DNA of 64,000 nt from Pterois miles (lineage: Eukaryota; Chordata; Actinopteri; Perciformes; Scorpaenidae): NCBI GenBank assembly GCA_947000775.1, contig CAMQGK010000008.1:4986501-5050500 (forward strand), given 5' to 3'. The notes below the pieces were generated by a model that was not told the origin of the DNA, did not search any database, and was given only the letters and a program-made list of their open reading frames with translations. Below are positions 12,065 through 24,600 of this stretch, piece after piece. Made by a program: the position numbers and the translations under genes. The first letter of the stretch is position 1. The number at the start of each line of letters is the position of its first letter.

Positions 12065-12311
12065 CAGCATTGGCTCCTGTAAACTGGGAAAGCTGTAGAC
12101 AGAAACACTCAATGCCAAGGACACGGCGAGCTAGGAGGCTTCAGCTTCAAATATAAAAGGAGGTACACAAGGGAATGCAGTGCTTTTTTAGTGAATATTT
12201 AGCAAAAGGGGTGAATTGCTTTTGACATGTGCAAAACGGACTGAAAAAGAGGCATAAAATAGGCCAGATGAGGTACTTCTGGCCCTCATCTGTCGTATTT
12301 TTCAGCACAGC

Positions 12312-12699
12312 ATGGATGCAAATCTGCATGTGAATAAACTGATGGATGAAGCGGAGTCTCTTCATGGCAGGAGGAGTGAACACAATCTCCTCAATATGTT
12401 GACTGAAACTATTCGGGGGCTTGAAGCTGTCAGACGCTGCAGAGATGATCGTGATGGACCGGTGGGTGAGGGGAGACCCATAGGAGTCAGGATGCTCAGT
12501 CCTGCAGAGAATGAGGAGGGCGACGAAGAAGGAGGTGCTGATGGAGAGCAGGAGGAGAGGGAGTGCAAGCAGAAAGTTCTGGGAGTGCTGAAGGAGCTGA
12601 GTGTTTTTCACTCAGAGCGAGTGGCAGCATGGAGACGAGTCCTGAGACTATATAAGTCTCCACCAGGGGGCAGTGATCTGCAACATCCCTCCACAGCAG
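12312..12699 (+). CDS. dthd1: dthd1 coding exon 1
   Basis: It encodes residues 1-129 plus one base: a charged, probably helical segment with an acidic Glu-rich stretch in the middle. The donor is CAGCAG|GTATGTG. The ATG sits six bases after a T-rich tract ending TTTTTCAG (12305), so the exon may itself begin by splicing, with a possible donor GGAG|GTACAC near 12162. Confidence 0.8.
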
Positions 12700-15600
12700 G
12701 TATGTGAGCTCATCTGACTGATGCGCCTTTTTCAGCCTTTTTGAGCAAACAGAGAAGTGGAAGTAGTGTCAGTTAAAGATGAAATGTAAGCATGAGAAGT
12801 GATGTTTGAAGTTGCAACTCTGAAAGCAGTTCAAGTGTCAAATGTAAGCAGTTGAAGTGTTGGTTGACATTGAAGGACTATCAAAGAGGAGTGGAATTTG
12901 AACAATTTTTGAAACTGCTAAAGTCAATTTAAGTATACATGCTGAGAGCAGTTAAAGAGTCAGTAAATAAAATTACTGAAAGGAGTTGAGGCATCACTGG
13001 AAGAGAGGGGTGATGAATGATTTCAGCCATTTGAAAACAATTTCTAAAAAAACATATCAGTTCATTGTAAGCAGGAAAGGTAGCTGACATATTAGTGGAC
13101 GCTGAAATGCTGAAAGTAGTTGAAGTGTTAGTGGAAGCTGAAACACTGAAAGTAGCTGAAGTGTCAGTGGAAGTTGAAATATAAGCATAAAAGGGGAAGT
13201 GTTGGCTGAAAGACTTTAATAAGTTCAGGTTTGACTGGAATTTGAAGTAATGTCAAGAAAATTTATTTTTAAGCGTAAATTTTAAATCTGTTTGTGAGGC
13301 AAATGCCCTGTAAACATATACATATATGTACCACCACAGCATTTGACATAATTACATAGAAATAGCTGAAGTGAATCTGCATTTGTGCAAAGGTACACAC
13401 AATGAAATATAGTTTATAGGTTTTAGAGAGTAGTTTAAAAATCTAAATTAACTCTCAAGAAATGTGTCAAGTAAAAATTTTACTTAATTTTTGTGATATA
13501 CAACACAATCGCCTGTGTTCTATATCTCTGTTTTGCTTCAGATACAGAATGTACAGTCACACCTTCAGACTCCTTCAGTAACACTTTTCTGAGTGTTGGG
13601 GCGGACATAGAGAGCGTTGTGGACAAACTGAATACAATCAGAACCAAGCTGGATGAAGAAATCCTCAAATTATGTGCAGCGGAGGCCTCGAATGTGGATG
13701 CAGCAATCCAGGAGACCAGAGACCCAAAAGCACCAGAGCAACCTGAAGATGACAACAATCACCTGAACTCCCATGATCCCCTTGAATCTGACTCTGGGAA
13801 TAAACAGGAGGTTGAAGATGGAGACAATCAAAGTCATACAATGCCACCGCCTGACACCGAACAAACATCAGACTCCAGATTCAGCAGTTCTGATTGCAAC
13901 GATGTGAAAGAGACAGGCAAAGAATTAGTTGTCAAAAGTCAAGGGAGTGATACTGAGGACTGTGTTTCTCTTGAAAGTCACACAGATTTCCAGCAGGAGA
14001 CAGAAAAGGACACAAATAGGGTAAATGACAAGGGCAAAGAGGAGACAAACAACAAATGGATCACTGTAGGGTAAGATAACATATATTTATGGTTACATCA
14101 TTCCATCATAATTATTTTAGATGTCATATTATCAGGCAATTACATAGCCTTTATCGGTCGCTATAAGCACTATAGATGTGGGTCAGTAGGAGCCTTCTGT
14201 GCCTACTCCGTTGTAAAAATGGAAGTGAAAGGTAAAAGCAACACATACAACTGCATGAAATGCTTCTTTAGGTTTAGGCATCAAAACGACAACCTTTTTA
14301 ACCTTTTTAGCTTCGTGCTCTCTTTACTACAGCGACTGACTTACGATTCTACTCCTTTCATAATTACTACAGTTGGTAAAGGCCGCTGTCATGTTCTTAC
14401 CTCTTTCGGTGGTCTATCCTGTGAATAGATGATAAAGCCTACTACTGGGTGTAGTAGGCCCATATTGACCCACATCTATGGGGCTTATAGCGATCAGTAA
14501 CACCTATTTAATGGCCCGACAACTGTCTAATCGGCTAACAACTTTAAAATAAAGTTTTGCCTGCTGCACAGCATGAGATAGAACATGATTGTAACGTGAT
14601 TTGTTATGTCCAGCATCGCAGTCTTTATCCCCCATGGGGCCAGCTTGTGAGTCTGGACATGATTTCATTCCTTCCCCTCATTTCCCCTGCTCACTGATAC
14701 AGAAGCAAACTCGCTGCACTGGTACATCGAAAGGTGCATGCGTTTCGACCACCTGGTCTCTTCATAGCCGCCTACTTCAGACGGTTCACTGTCAGGTCAA
14801 TACCCAGATTTGTCCAAAGGTCAAACAAATGAGAAGAATCCAGATTAGTGGGAGTCTGGGGGAAGCTGATATGGAAACAGCGTGCTCCAGCATTTCAGAA
14901 ATATTTATGGTGGTTGCACTTTTTGGTAGAAATGTAGCTTAAATATGATAAACAACATTTCTACTACAAATTATACTACAAAAAGATATGCATTGTAATA
15001 TCAACGATTCAGGGAGTAAAATAAGCTATTTGTACTCCAGAATGTCATATGTACATTATGAGCTTTGTATCTGTGTAAATATGTCCATGATTTCTAGGCT
15101 CACAGGTCAACAGGATGACAACCATTCAGACATACCAGACACATGCTTTATCAGAGCACCTATGGGTGTGGCTGGCGTCCTGAGATGTGAGGTGGCCGAC
15201 ACCCTGAGCTGTCTGATGGTAACCGGCTCGGAGGAGCTGGTCAGCAGAGTGATCAGGGTCAAAGTTCAGGACGGAGCTAACGTCCACTTCCCCGTGACTG
15301 TGGTTGTGCCTTTCTGTGCACGTTACCGCGGCAGCTACAGGGAAGTTGCCGTGAAGATAGTCGATGGGGAGAGGAGGGCAAGCTACATCACTCCTGTAAC
15401 CACAGAGGGCACGTATGGAGGGCAGAGGGTAAAGTTATCTGTAACTTACAGTATATTTTAAAGGTGTTTATTTTACTGTCAGGGATGCCATCAAGAAAAA
15501 AATGTTATTTAAATATTGTTATGATGTGTTCTTGGTGATATTTCTACATGAAGACCTTTTCTAACACAGTTCGACCTATTGTTTTAAGGGTCGTGTTCCA

Positions 15601-18600
15601 CATTTTGTACAGAATAGGCATGATTTCTGGAGAAATTTGATTTTGCTTTTGTGCATTCAGGGTTAATTTGAATTAACACAATGATAACTGCAGTTTGTGA
15701 AAGGCACACAGGGAACAACTACAGAGATAACTGTATCGTCTGCATATAAACGTATTTTTGCTGGCTGGATGTGCCTTCTTGGAAAGCAGAACTGGTGCTA
15801 ATATAGCCATATGGTTCACCTTTTGTGAGCTTTAGGACTTTGAATTTACAGTTATCACCAGAATTACTTCACGTTCGGCCTGAAATATAATTTTAGAAGC
15901 AAACTAGTACACCTTTACTGCTTTCATCTCTGTAAATTTAACTAGTTTTTGACAGACTCAGAGGCAATTATAGCTCTGCAAATGATGAAAGCAGCAGTGG
16001 TGGAATGTATCCAAGTACATTTACAAGTACTGTAATTAAGTACAATTTTTAGGTACTTGTACTTTACTTACTAGTATTTTCATTTCCTGCTACTTTATAC
16101 TTCTACTCCTCTACATCTCAGAGGGGAATATTGTACTTTTTACTCCGCTACATTTATTGCTGTCCAGTAACATAAAAAACATTTGATATGTTTTGTGATA
16201 TGACGCAGTTGTCTGACTAACCTACACAGTAGCATATAAAGTATCTAAATTGACTCTAAATTGAAGAACTTAAAATGTATGTGTTAGTGATAGAAACAGA
16301 ATATAATATTCTTTAAGGGTACTTTAAAATGAGCCATTCTTTTATATTCGATATGTTATGTACATTTTGGTGATGATACTTCTCTATTTTTACAGTATAT
16401 AAGTAACATTCTGAATTCAGGACTTTTACTAGCAATGGAGTATTTTTACTTCAGTAAAAGATGTGTACTTTTTCCACCACTCGAAAGAAATAACTGCCAC
16501 CACTCTAACTGTACTGTGTCCTCACCCAGGGTTAGATTGGACATCAGCGAGAATATTACTTTCTGTTTATCGATGATTCAAATACCAAAATAGACGGTTT
16601 CATTTCTATCTTCGTCAGGGCTCATTTGCAGAGGTGAGGGTGTACTCCCTGGGCTTGTTTGCAGTGGTTTCCTGTCTAAAAAGAGAAAATTACACAGTTC
16701 CTGCAAAGGGTTTGTCATTGAAGCTACTCATGGACCCTCGATTCTGTCTGAACTACCTCCCAGGATCCTTCACTGCTCCAGTAATGGCACAAACCATGGT
16801 ACGGAGTGATTGATTTGATCACGATCCATCTGTCTCCCCTTTTACTTTCAACACAAGTGTTTTATAACACCAGTCATAGCTTTAATCCACTGATTTGTTA
16901 TGCCTTGTGGGCTTTGAAAAAAATACTGATATTTTTCCAAAAATGAGATAAAAACAGACATCATAAGAGAAAGAGGGACTTAAGCAAGCTAGAGATGGAG
17001 AAACACTGCTTATAATTCACAGACTTAAGTTTTCACAGATGTTTTCTGTGAGGTAGAAAAATTAACAGCTGCGGTGGATGTTTGAATTGATTTCTGAGTC
17101 CAAGCATCTGTGAACTAACTCCACCACAGCAGTTTGCTGCTTGATCTGACGTCGAAATCCGACCGCTCCCCCCTCTACACGTCTCTCTTTGATGAAACAG
17201 CGTGCTGTCGGCAAAACAAAAATGTGGAGAGAAAAAACTATTTTCACATCACACAGAATCTCTGTCCAAACTCGTGCTTAAATAATGCAGAACAGCTGTT
17301 TCCTCATCTGCCTCAGATCCAGCCAGTAGATGCCGCTCTGCTGGCTGCCGTCAAGTCTGGAAGCGATGCCTATCACTCGGTGGTGTCTACGAGTCCACTG
17401 CTCTACCTCACCCACCCATCCTCTCAGCCCCTGAGAAGACCACTCACTCTCACGCTTCCATGTCCCCCGAACCCTGAAAAGAAGAGGCATACGAGGGGGC
17501 AAGGGGAGGAGGAAGACCACCAACCTCGGCCTGTTAGTGCTTCTCCACGATGGGATCAACCTGCTTCCCACATAAGGAGGTGAGTTAATGATTTGAAGTA
17601 CAGAAATCAGAGATCAACAATGTAGATGGCAACTCCTAGATGGGAATAATCATTTATGCATTAACAACTGAAATAATATTACACAAAGCATCTATAATGA
17701 ATACAAATTTGGCAAAATTTCACAGATGGTCAGGCTAGGAAGGGATGGCCATGTTGGTCTGTCAGCTGTTCGACCACTTTGGCCCAAATAGAAATATCCA
17801 ACCTGCTATTATGCCAAAGCGTGTAATAGACCTGCCTGTTCACCAGATAGCATGCCAATGTCACATTTTGCCTCGCAGAGGTGTGAATATTACACATGTA
17901 TTAAGTAGTAGGTTTAGGCAACAAAATTAGGTTTAGGAAAAATGTCATGGTTGGGCTTACGCACGTACGGAAAGAACTTAACATACGTAAGAAAAACATG
18001 TCGCAAACGTCACTGACACAGGTCTCCTGGTTGAAAGTCCTGTGTTTGTTGGACCCATCCTCCTCACCTCCTGCCCACCCACCATAAGCAGTCTTTCTCA
18101 CTTCTCATTCTACATCACTAGGTCTGAGCGTAGCATATTTACACAGATGCATTTTCACTGCATAGTACATGGCATACAAATGTACATAGCAAAAGCAAGA
18201 ATGGCTTCCCAATTGCACGCTTTTGCTTGCATCATTCATACGCTTTTTTGTGCAATCTGGTTGAAATATTTCTTATTGGCATGAAATCTTGTACAGACCA
18301 TTCTATAAATCCTCCTGACTTTGGTGATCCCGACTTTGCCTTTAGCACCACTATAAGGTTGACTTTTGTGGTTTTGAGTGAAATATCTCCACCATCTATC
18401 ACCATTTGGATAGACTGCCATAGAATTATACAGACATTCACGTTCCCCTCGGGATGAACTGTAATACTTGGGCTTATGACTAAATCCCTGCAAATCTATT
18501 GAGGCTGTGCTAGTTTTAGTGTTAGTTAAAGCTAGGGTTGGTAATCTTGAGAAACTAGAGAATGCAGCGAGCAGCACTAGTTACAAAAGTCCCTAAATCT

Positions 18601-21600
18601 AGCGGGAAAGATGCCAAGTCAGCAACATTGACAGTCCATCCTTTCAGGCCTCCCTCTAAAGCCACTCCCCCAAAATTATCATAATGAACGTTAACGACAA
18701 ACATGGCTATCATTACTCACAGCTGCCTAGCTAGCAGCTTGTGGAAGATTCCAGAGGCTGAATAAAATGATTGGACGGACTTCCTGCAGTCCTGCGACAG
18801 CCAAAGACCAGATTTTTGTTTTTTGTAAGAGCATTTGATTTATTGATTGTTGCTGGGAGTTTCAACAAATATAACAAAAATGGTTTTGAAGAAGATTAAC
18901 CACACCACTTTTAATAAGCCAAATTTAGCATGCTAACACCCTAAACTAAGATTAAACCTGTTTAACATCAGCATGTTAGCGTTGTGATTGTGAGCATCTT
19001 GCTAACGTGAAGATTTAGCATCAAAGCACCAACCTGATATTTTACATGTTGTTTTGAATCTTTCTGTCAGAGTCCTGGGGGCCTCTGTGAAGTGTAAGGA
19101 GATGTCAAACGAGATGCTGGTTGTCCTGGGTTCAAGAGACAAACAGTGGAGCGTCCTGGACAAAGTCACAGTCAGGAACCAACAAAACGGACTGGTGTCC
19201 TTTGAGCTGACGGAGAACTTTGACAGGTACGTTGAATTGGCTGCTGAGAATATACACATGGCTATTGAGATTGAGAGGTTGCAACTGTAAATAAAGAGTC
19301 TCTAAAAGCTAAACATCCTTCCATCCATCCATTATCTGTAACTGCTTATTCTGGCCACCAGACTATCGCAGGGCTGACACATAGACAACAATTCACACTC
19401 ACATTCACACCTACCGGCAATTTAGAGTCAACAATAAACCTAACTTTCATGTCTTTGGACTTTGGGAGGAAACCTGAGCACCCGGAGAAAACCCAAGCTA
19501 ACATGGGAAGAACATGCAAACTCCACATAGAAGGGCCACAAGCCGGATTTGATTCCTACTTCCTGTGAGGCGACACTGTTAACCATGCAGCCATAAACCT
19601 AAACAGAAATACACATTTCAGCGGTGTACAGTACTAGCCCACTAAGACACAGAATCAAATTAAAAGATCGTGAAAAGTGTGTTAAAGGTGTTTCTAGGAA
19701 ACATAAAAAGATGGAGTGGATTGTAAGGGGTGTACGTCCATTTTTAAAGCAGGTTTATGGCAACAGGAGCTCAGATATATAGCACATATTTAAGGTAAAG
19801 ACCATATAGTGTTTGCTGAAAAAGCGTTACAATAACTCATATATGAAAGCCCGGAGTGTTTTCTCTGTGACTGCAGCACTCAGTGGATATATCGTTGTAC
19901 CTTCCAACCTAAACACATCACAGCAAAAACCGCAATATGAGGCAGAAACATCCACAGGAGGACTACAGACAGGGCAGATAAGCCCAGGGTCAGACTCGTA
20001 GGGTGACGCTCACTTGTCGCATCATCGGTGTCGGACGATGCAGTGCTGATGTGTCCAGTTTGTCCACTCAGTAAAAGAAAAATCTGAAAAAACATACAGT
20101 GTTGTATCAAAAGACCTTTAACAGTATCCGTGAAACACATCAGTTGTGTAGACTCTTACCACATCTCCTCGTTCCTGTGCCTCTCTGCTAAAACTGATCA
20201 GCCACTGGAGTTGATTTGGGGGATTGTAAGTTTTCAGCTTGTTGCTGTTGTTTCCCATACACAGGATCAGAACAGGCCAGCTGCCCACACCACCCATGAA
20301 GATGTAATAAATCCTGCATCTGACCACAGAACAGGAAACACTCTCAGGCACAAGGTTATTATCGTAAACTAAAAGTGAAAAAGAGGTGAAAAATATTTTT
20401 GGTAAACTAAATAAAAACTATATAATTTCATAAAAACTAAACTGAAACGATATTGCCTGGGTAAAAACGAATAAGAATAAAATTTAAATTAATGTAAATT
20501 CATTTCAGTTTTTCTGTTTTTTTTTAAAACACAGAATCTGAGCTGACTTGACCTCAACCTCTGAGACATTATACCTGGCCTGAAAAAAACTTGATCTATA
20601 AAAACTAAAACAAAACTAAAACTAGCACACACACTGAAAACTAACTCAAACTGAAATAAATGTGAAAAGTCAAAACTAAAAAAATAAATAAATAAATAAA
20701 TAAAATCACATAATAACTCAAGTGAAAGCAAAACAGTTGACATGTGATGGCGTACCTTCTTGCTGAGACGCAGTTAGCAGAGTCCGGGTTTGTTTGTCTC
20801 ACGGGAAACCAGCCTAAAACCTTGAAATGATGAGTTGCTTGCAGTGTTCTTGTCATATCAAGGAGGCTGTTGAAACTGGATCACACACACAGAGACTAGT
20901 AAACAATATTTGATGAAGGGCAGAACTGAAATTTGCCAAAAAGATAAATGAATATAATTTGTGATGAGTAGCTTTAACTCTCTTCAACACCTGTCAGTGA
21001 AAAACAGCTTTTTTAGTTTTCCTTTTGCTGCAGACTCAACCTGCAAGATACAGAGAGCAATAGTAAATCATTAAAATGAATATAATCCAAACTATATCAA
21101 AAAAAGTTTTGGAGGAATTAAATGTTAGGAGTAATTTAAAGGTGCAGTGTGATGGATTTGGTGGCATGTAGTGTTGTGGTTTCAGATTGCAACCAACCGA
21201 GTACCCCTGCTCTTACTCCTTCCTTTCCAAGAGTGCGGTAACCTGAGTCGCAGAGTGCGAAACCGTGGCAACGCGCCTCACTCAGAGGTCATCCTTACCA
21301 TAATAACACTACTTAGGAGCAAAGGAAGTCAGACGGCAGCTGCCGGTACCATGGTTTTGCACACTGCGGCTCACGTTAATGCAGTTTTAAAAGCGTTTCA
21401 GACACGTGCAACACATGACAGGCTCTCTCTAGAGCCAGTGTTTATCTGTCCATTCTGGGCTACTGTAGAGACATGATGGGGCAACATGGCGGACTCTGCA
21501 GAGGACCCTCTGGAAATATGAAGGGCTCGTTCTAAGCTAACGAAAATTCTTAGTTTCAGGTGATTATACACATGAAATTGCCAGTACAGCCCCGATCCCT

Positions 21601-24600
21601 TTCTTATTAAGACTACATTAACAGAGAACAGTTAAAGTTCACATACGCGTCTTCGGAGGCCCACGAGCCCGATGAGCGCGTTGGACAGGCGCAGCAGGTT
21701 AGTGGGGTTCTGGGCCGTCCTCACGGCCACATCCACACACCGACTGCCAGCAGTGACCGTCATCAGGAGGCCTCCGGCCACATAGAGGAGGTAGCAAACA
21801 TTGCCCCTGGCCACAGAGAGAGGCAGACAAACATTAGGGAGTGTGAATCTGAATATTTGAACATAACAGTTAATTATCTGAAGTGGATCCTTACTTGTGG
21901 ACAAGTAGCTCTGTTGGAAACTTGAACATGACGTGTGTGGCGCCAAAGGAGCAATGCTGGAATAACAAATAGAATAGTTTGAGATATTTCTATATTATAC
22001 AGTTCACCTCTTTAGCAATTGTTTTTTACTCCTCCTGCATATTTCTTCCTATTTTCGGTTGAACTAGCAGTACTGGTATTTCCTTTTTGTGGTGTTCAGT
22101 AAAAACAAATGACAATGCCATTGGGAAAATGTCCTTATTTACCTCTAACAAAATAAGGGACAAAATTTCTAAACATTATTTCATCTTAATTTCTATTTTT
22201 TAATCTATTTTATATGTTAGGTACCGTGTACAATATTAACAGGAGACACCAGGTGAAAAGGATAAAATTGGAACAGATATCACTATTGAACTTGAATTAT
22301 TTTTTCGGAAATGTTTTGTTTAAATATGCAATCGAGGCATTCTCTTATTAAATGTGCTGAATTAACTGTCCGGACCAGAAATCTAAACATTGGATAAAGC
22401 CAGGTTCAAAATTCATGTTTAAATTTGTTGAGCTATTACAGGTTTGTACACAGGGGATTTTGGATATCTCTATTTATCACTCCAGAAATCAGAAAATACT
22501 GTAAACAGCCAAAAAAAAAATCCATTTCAGGAAATAAAATGTTTTGTAAATCAGGCAATAAATGAACAAACCCCTCTGTATAAACCTTCATGATTTAGCA
22601 GCAGTAGATAGATTTGGAGCTAATATGATTTTAAAAAGTTATTTTTATAAAACAGTGACTATATATGGACAGTGGTGCATGAGGCAGGTAATCTGAAAGA
22701 AATCCTGTTCCTCTGTCCTCCAGTGCTCTTAAGGGCATCTGCAAGATTTCACAGACCAGAGGAAAACAACCAATCAAAGCCGATGTGGAGCCTGCCGTCT
22801 CGGAGCAGCTGTCAATCACTCACAAACTAGGCAGCGCAAATATGAATCAATATTCTGTCACTGCAATGTCTATCTCTCACCTTAAAAGTTTTCGTAAACA
22901 TCTTGTAGTGTACTGGTTAGCTGTAAAATGAGAATGTGACCCGGCAGCCATGTTGAGATCAGTTGAGGAAATATTAAGCACCACCCTCTAGCCAGAGCAC
23001 AGCCAATAGGAACTCTCTCTCTCTAGGATGGCCTGTGATTGGTCAAAGTCTCCGGAATGGGCTAGATTTTTTAAAGACGGAGCCACGAGGAGGTGCAGAA
23101 GTCTAGTTTTCTCCCAGAACAGTCAAATTACAATATGCTGAAAGGTTATTATGGAGTTTTTGCCCTGTGGTGCCAAAAATATTCTGCCTACTGCCACTTT
23201 ATGAAACCTATATTTTGTATTTGTTTGTTTTTTGTAAATGTTTAATGAAATTTTATGCTTAAATATGTAAATGAGGCATTATGTCATTCTAAATTTTGGT
23301 GAATTTAAGAGAAAGCTACAGACACAAATAGACAGCGTAGTAAAATAAACACCTAAATGTGTATTTTGGATGTTTTCTTTACGCTAGTCTGAAAGACGCC
23401 ATATTATGGAAGCCAACAATAACAGAAAAGCACTAAAACAGGACAAGACACATCCAGCAATACAAAAGCAGTACTTCACATACACCATGTGAGTGTAGCA
23501 GTTTGAAAAGCATGAAAGAAGTTTGCTAATAATAGCTAATCTCTTTAATTTTAATAAGAGTTTATACATTTGGAGTCAAACACGTTCTGATAACATCATT
23601 TAGAAACACTCACCACTTATGCAGCCACTGCTTCACCTCTCCGGGGTTTTATGCCTTTCATTTAGACATGTTCAGTCCATGATAAGAGAAGAAATGTGGA
23701 GCACTACAACTAACCAGACTTAGAGTGAGCTTTTCTTTACATAAGGGATTTAAGAGCGGCAGTATGGATAAAGGGGCTAAAGATAAATGCTTTGAATTCC
23801 AGGCATTAGCGTTTCTATGCCAGAACTTATAGTAAAATGTTAAGTAATCTCTAAAGAAGTTGTGGATAATAATAAAGGTATCTGATTACCTTTCTGTTTT
23901 TAGTCCAAGTTGTAAATTGTGAATGGTTCCTTTAATATTTCATTATTTCTCTCCTGCGCTATAATTTTCTTATCTAAAACAGCTTCGCCAGGGAATAATA
24001 TATGCGCAGTAGGTAATTCTTTATTCTGTCTTAAATATATTAAGTCTGTATTCAGGCCCACGATAACAGACTCATCCCTTCCTTCTATTCAGCAACAATC
24101 TAATCTCTCCGCTGAGCTCAACTTCTTAACTTTCCTCCCGTCTCCGTCCGTCTACCTTTCAGACTGCTGGTGGTTCGTCTCCTGTCTCCGCTGCAGCCCT
24201 GCCATCTGGCCTCCCTGGCAGAGGAGCTGGAGGAGTCGGCCTGCCGCCACGCGGTCACCGTCGTCCTCCAGCGAAGACTGGACGAGCCTCACGCCGTCCT
24301 GGTGGCTGCTCTGCCCAGCAGAGACCTCAGCTGGGAACTGTCCAAACTGCGAGCCCGGGGATACGGCGGCCTCCCGGTGACCTCCTCGGAGATCTCCATG
24401 TGCGAGGGAGACCAGCTTCTCCTCTGTTTCAGTGGCAACATCACCTCCACAGGTAGGGTGTCAGGTCCATCTAGTGACTTGTTAAAAAGGTTACACACTG
24501 ACAAATAAAACTAGAGGCTCTCCAGATGCAAGACAAAAGACACAGAGTGCACAATGTACAAAAAAATGGGGAAAAATGATGGTTATAGGACCATTGTCAG

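Noticed and set aside
12147..12611. 154-codon minus-strand ORF
   Set aside because: Antisense shadow of dthd1 exon 1 and its upstream region.
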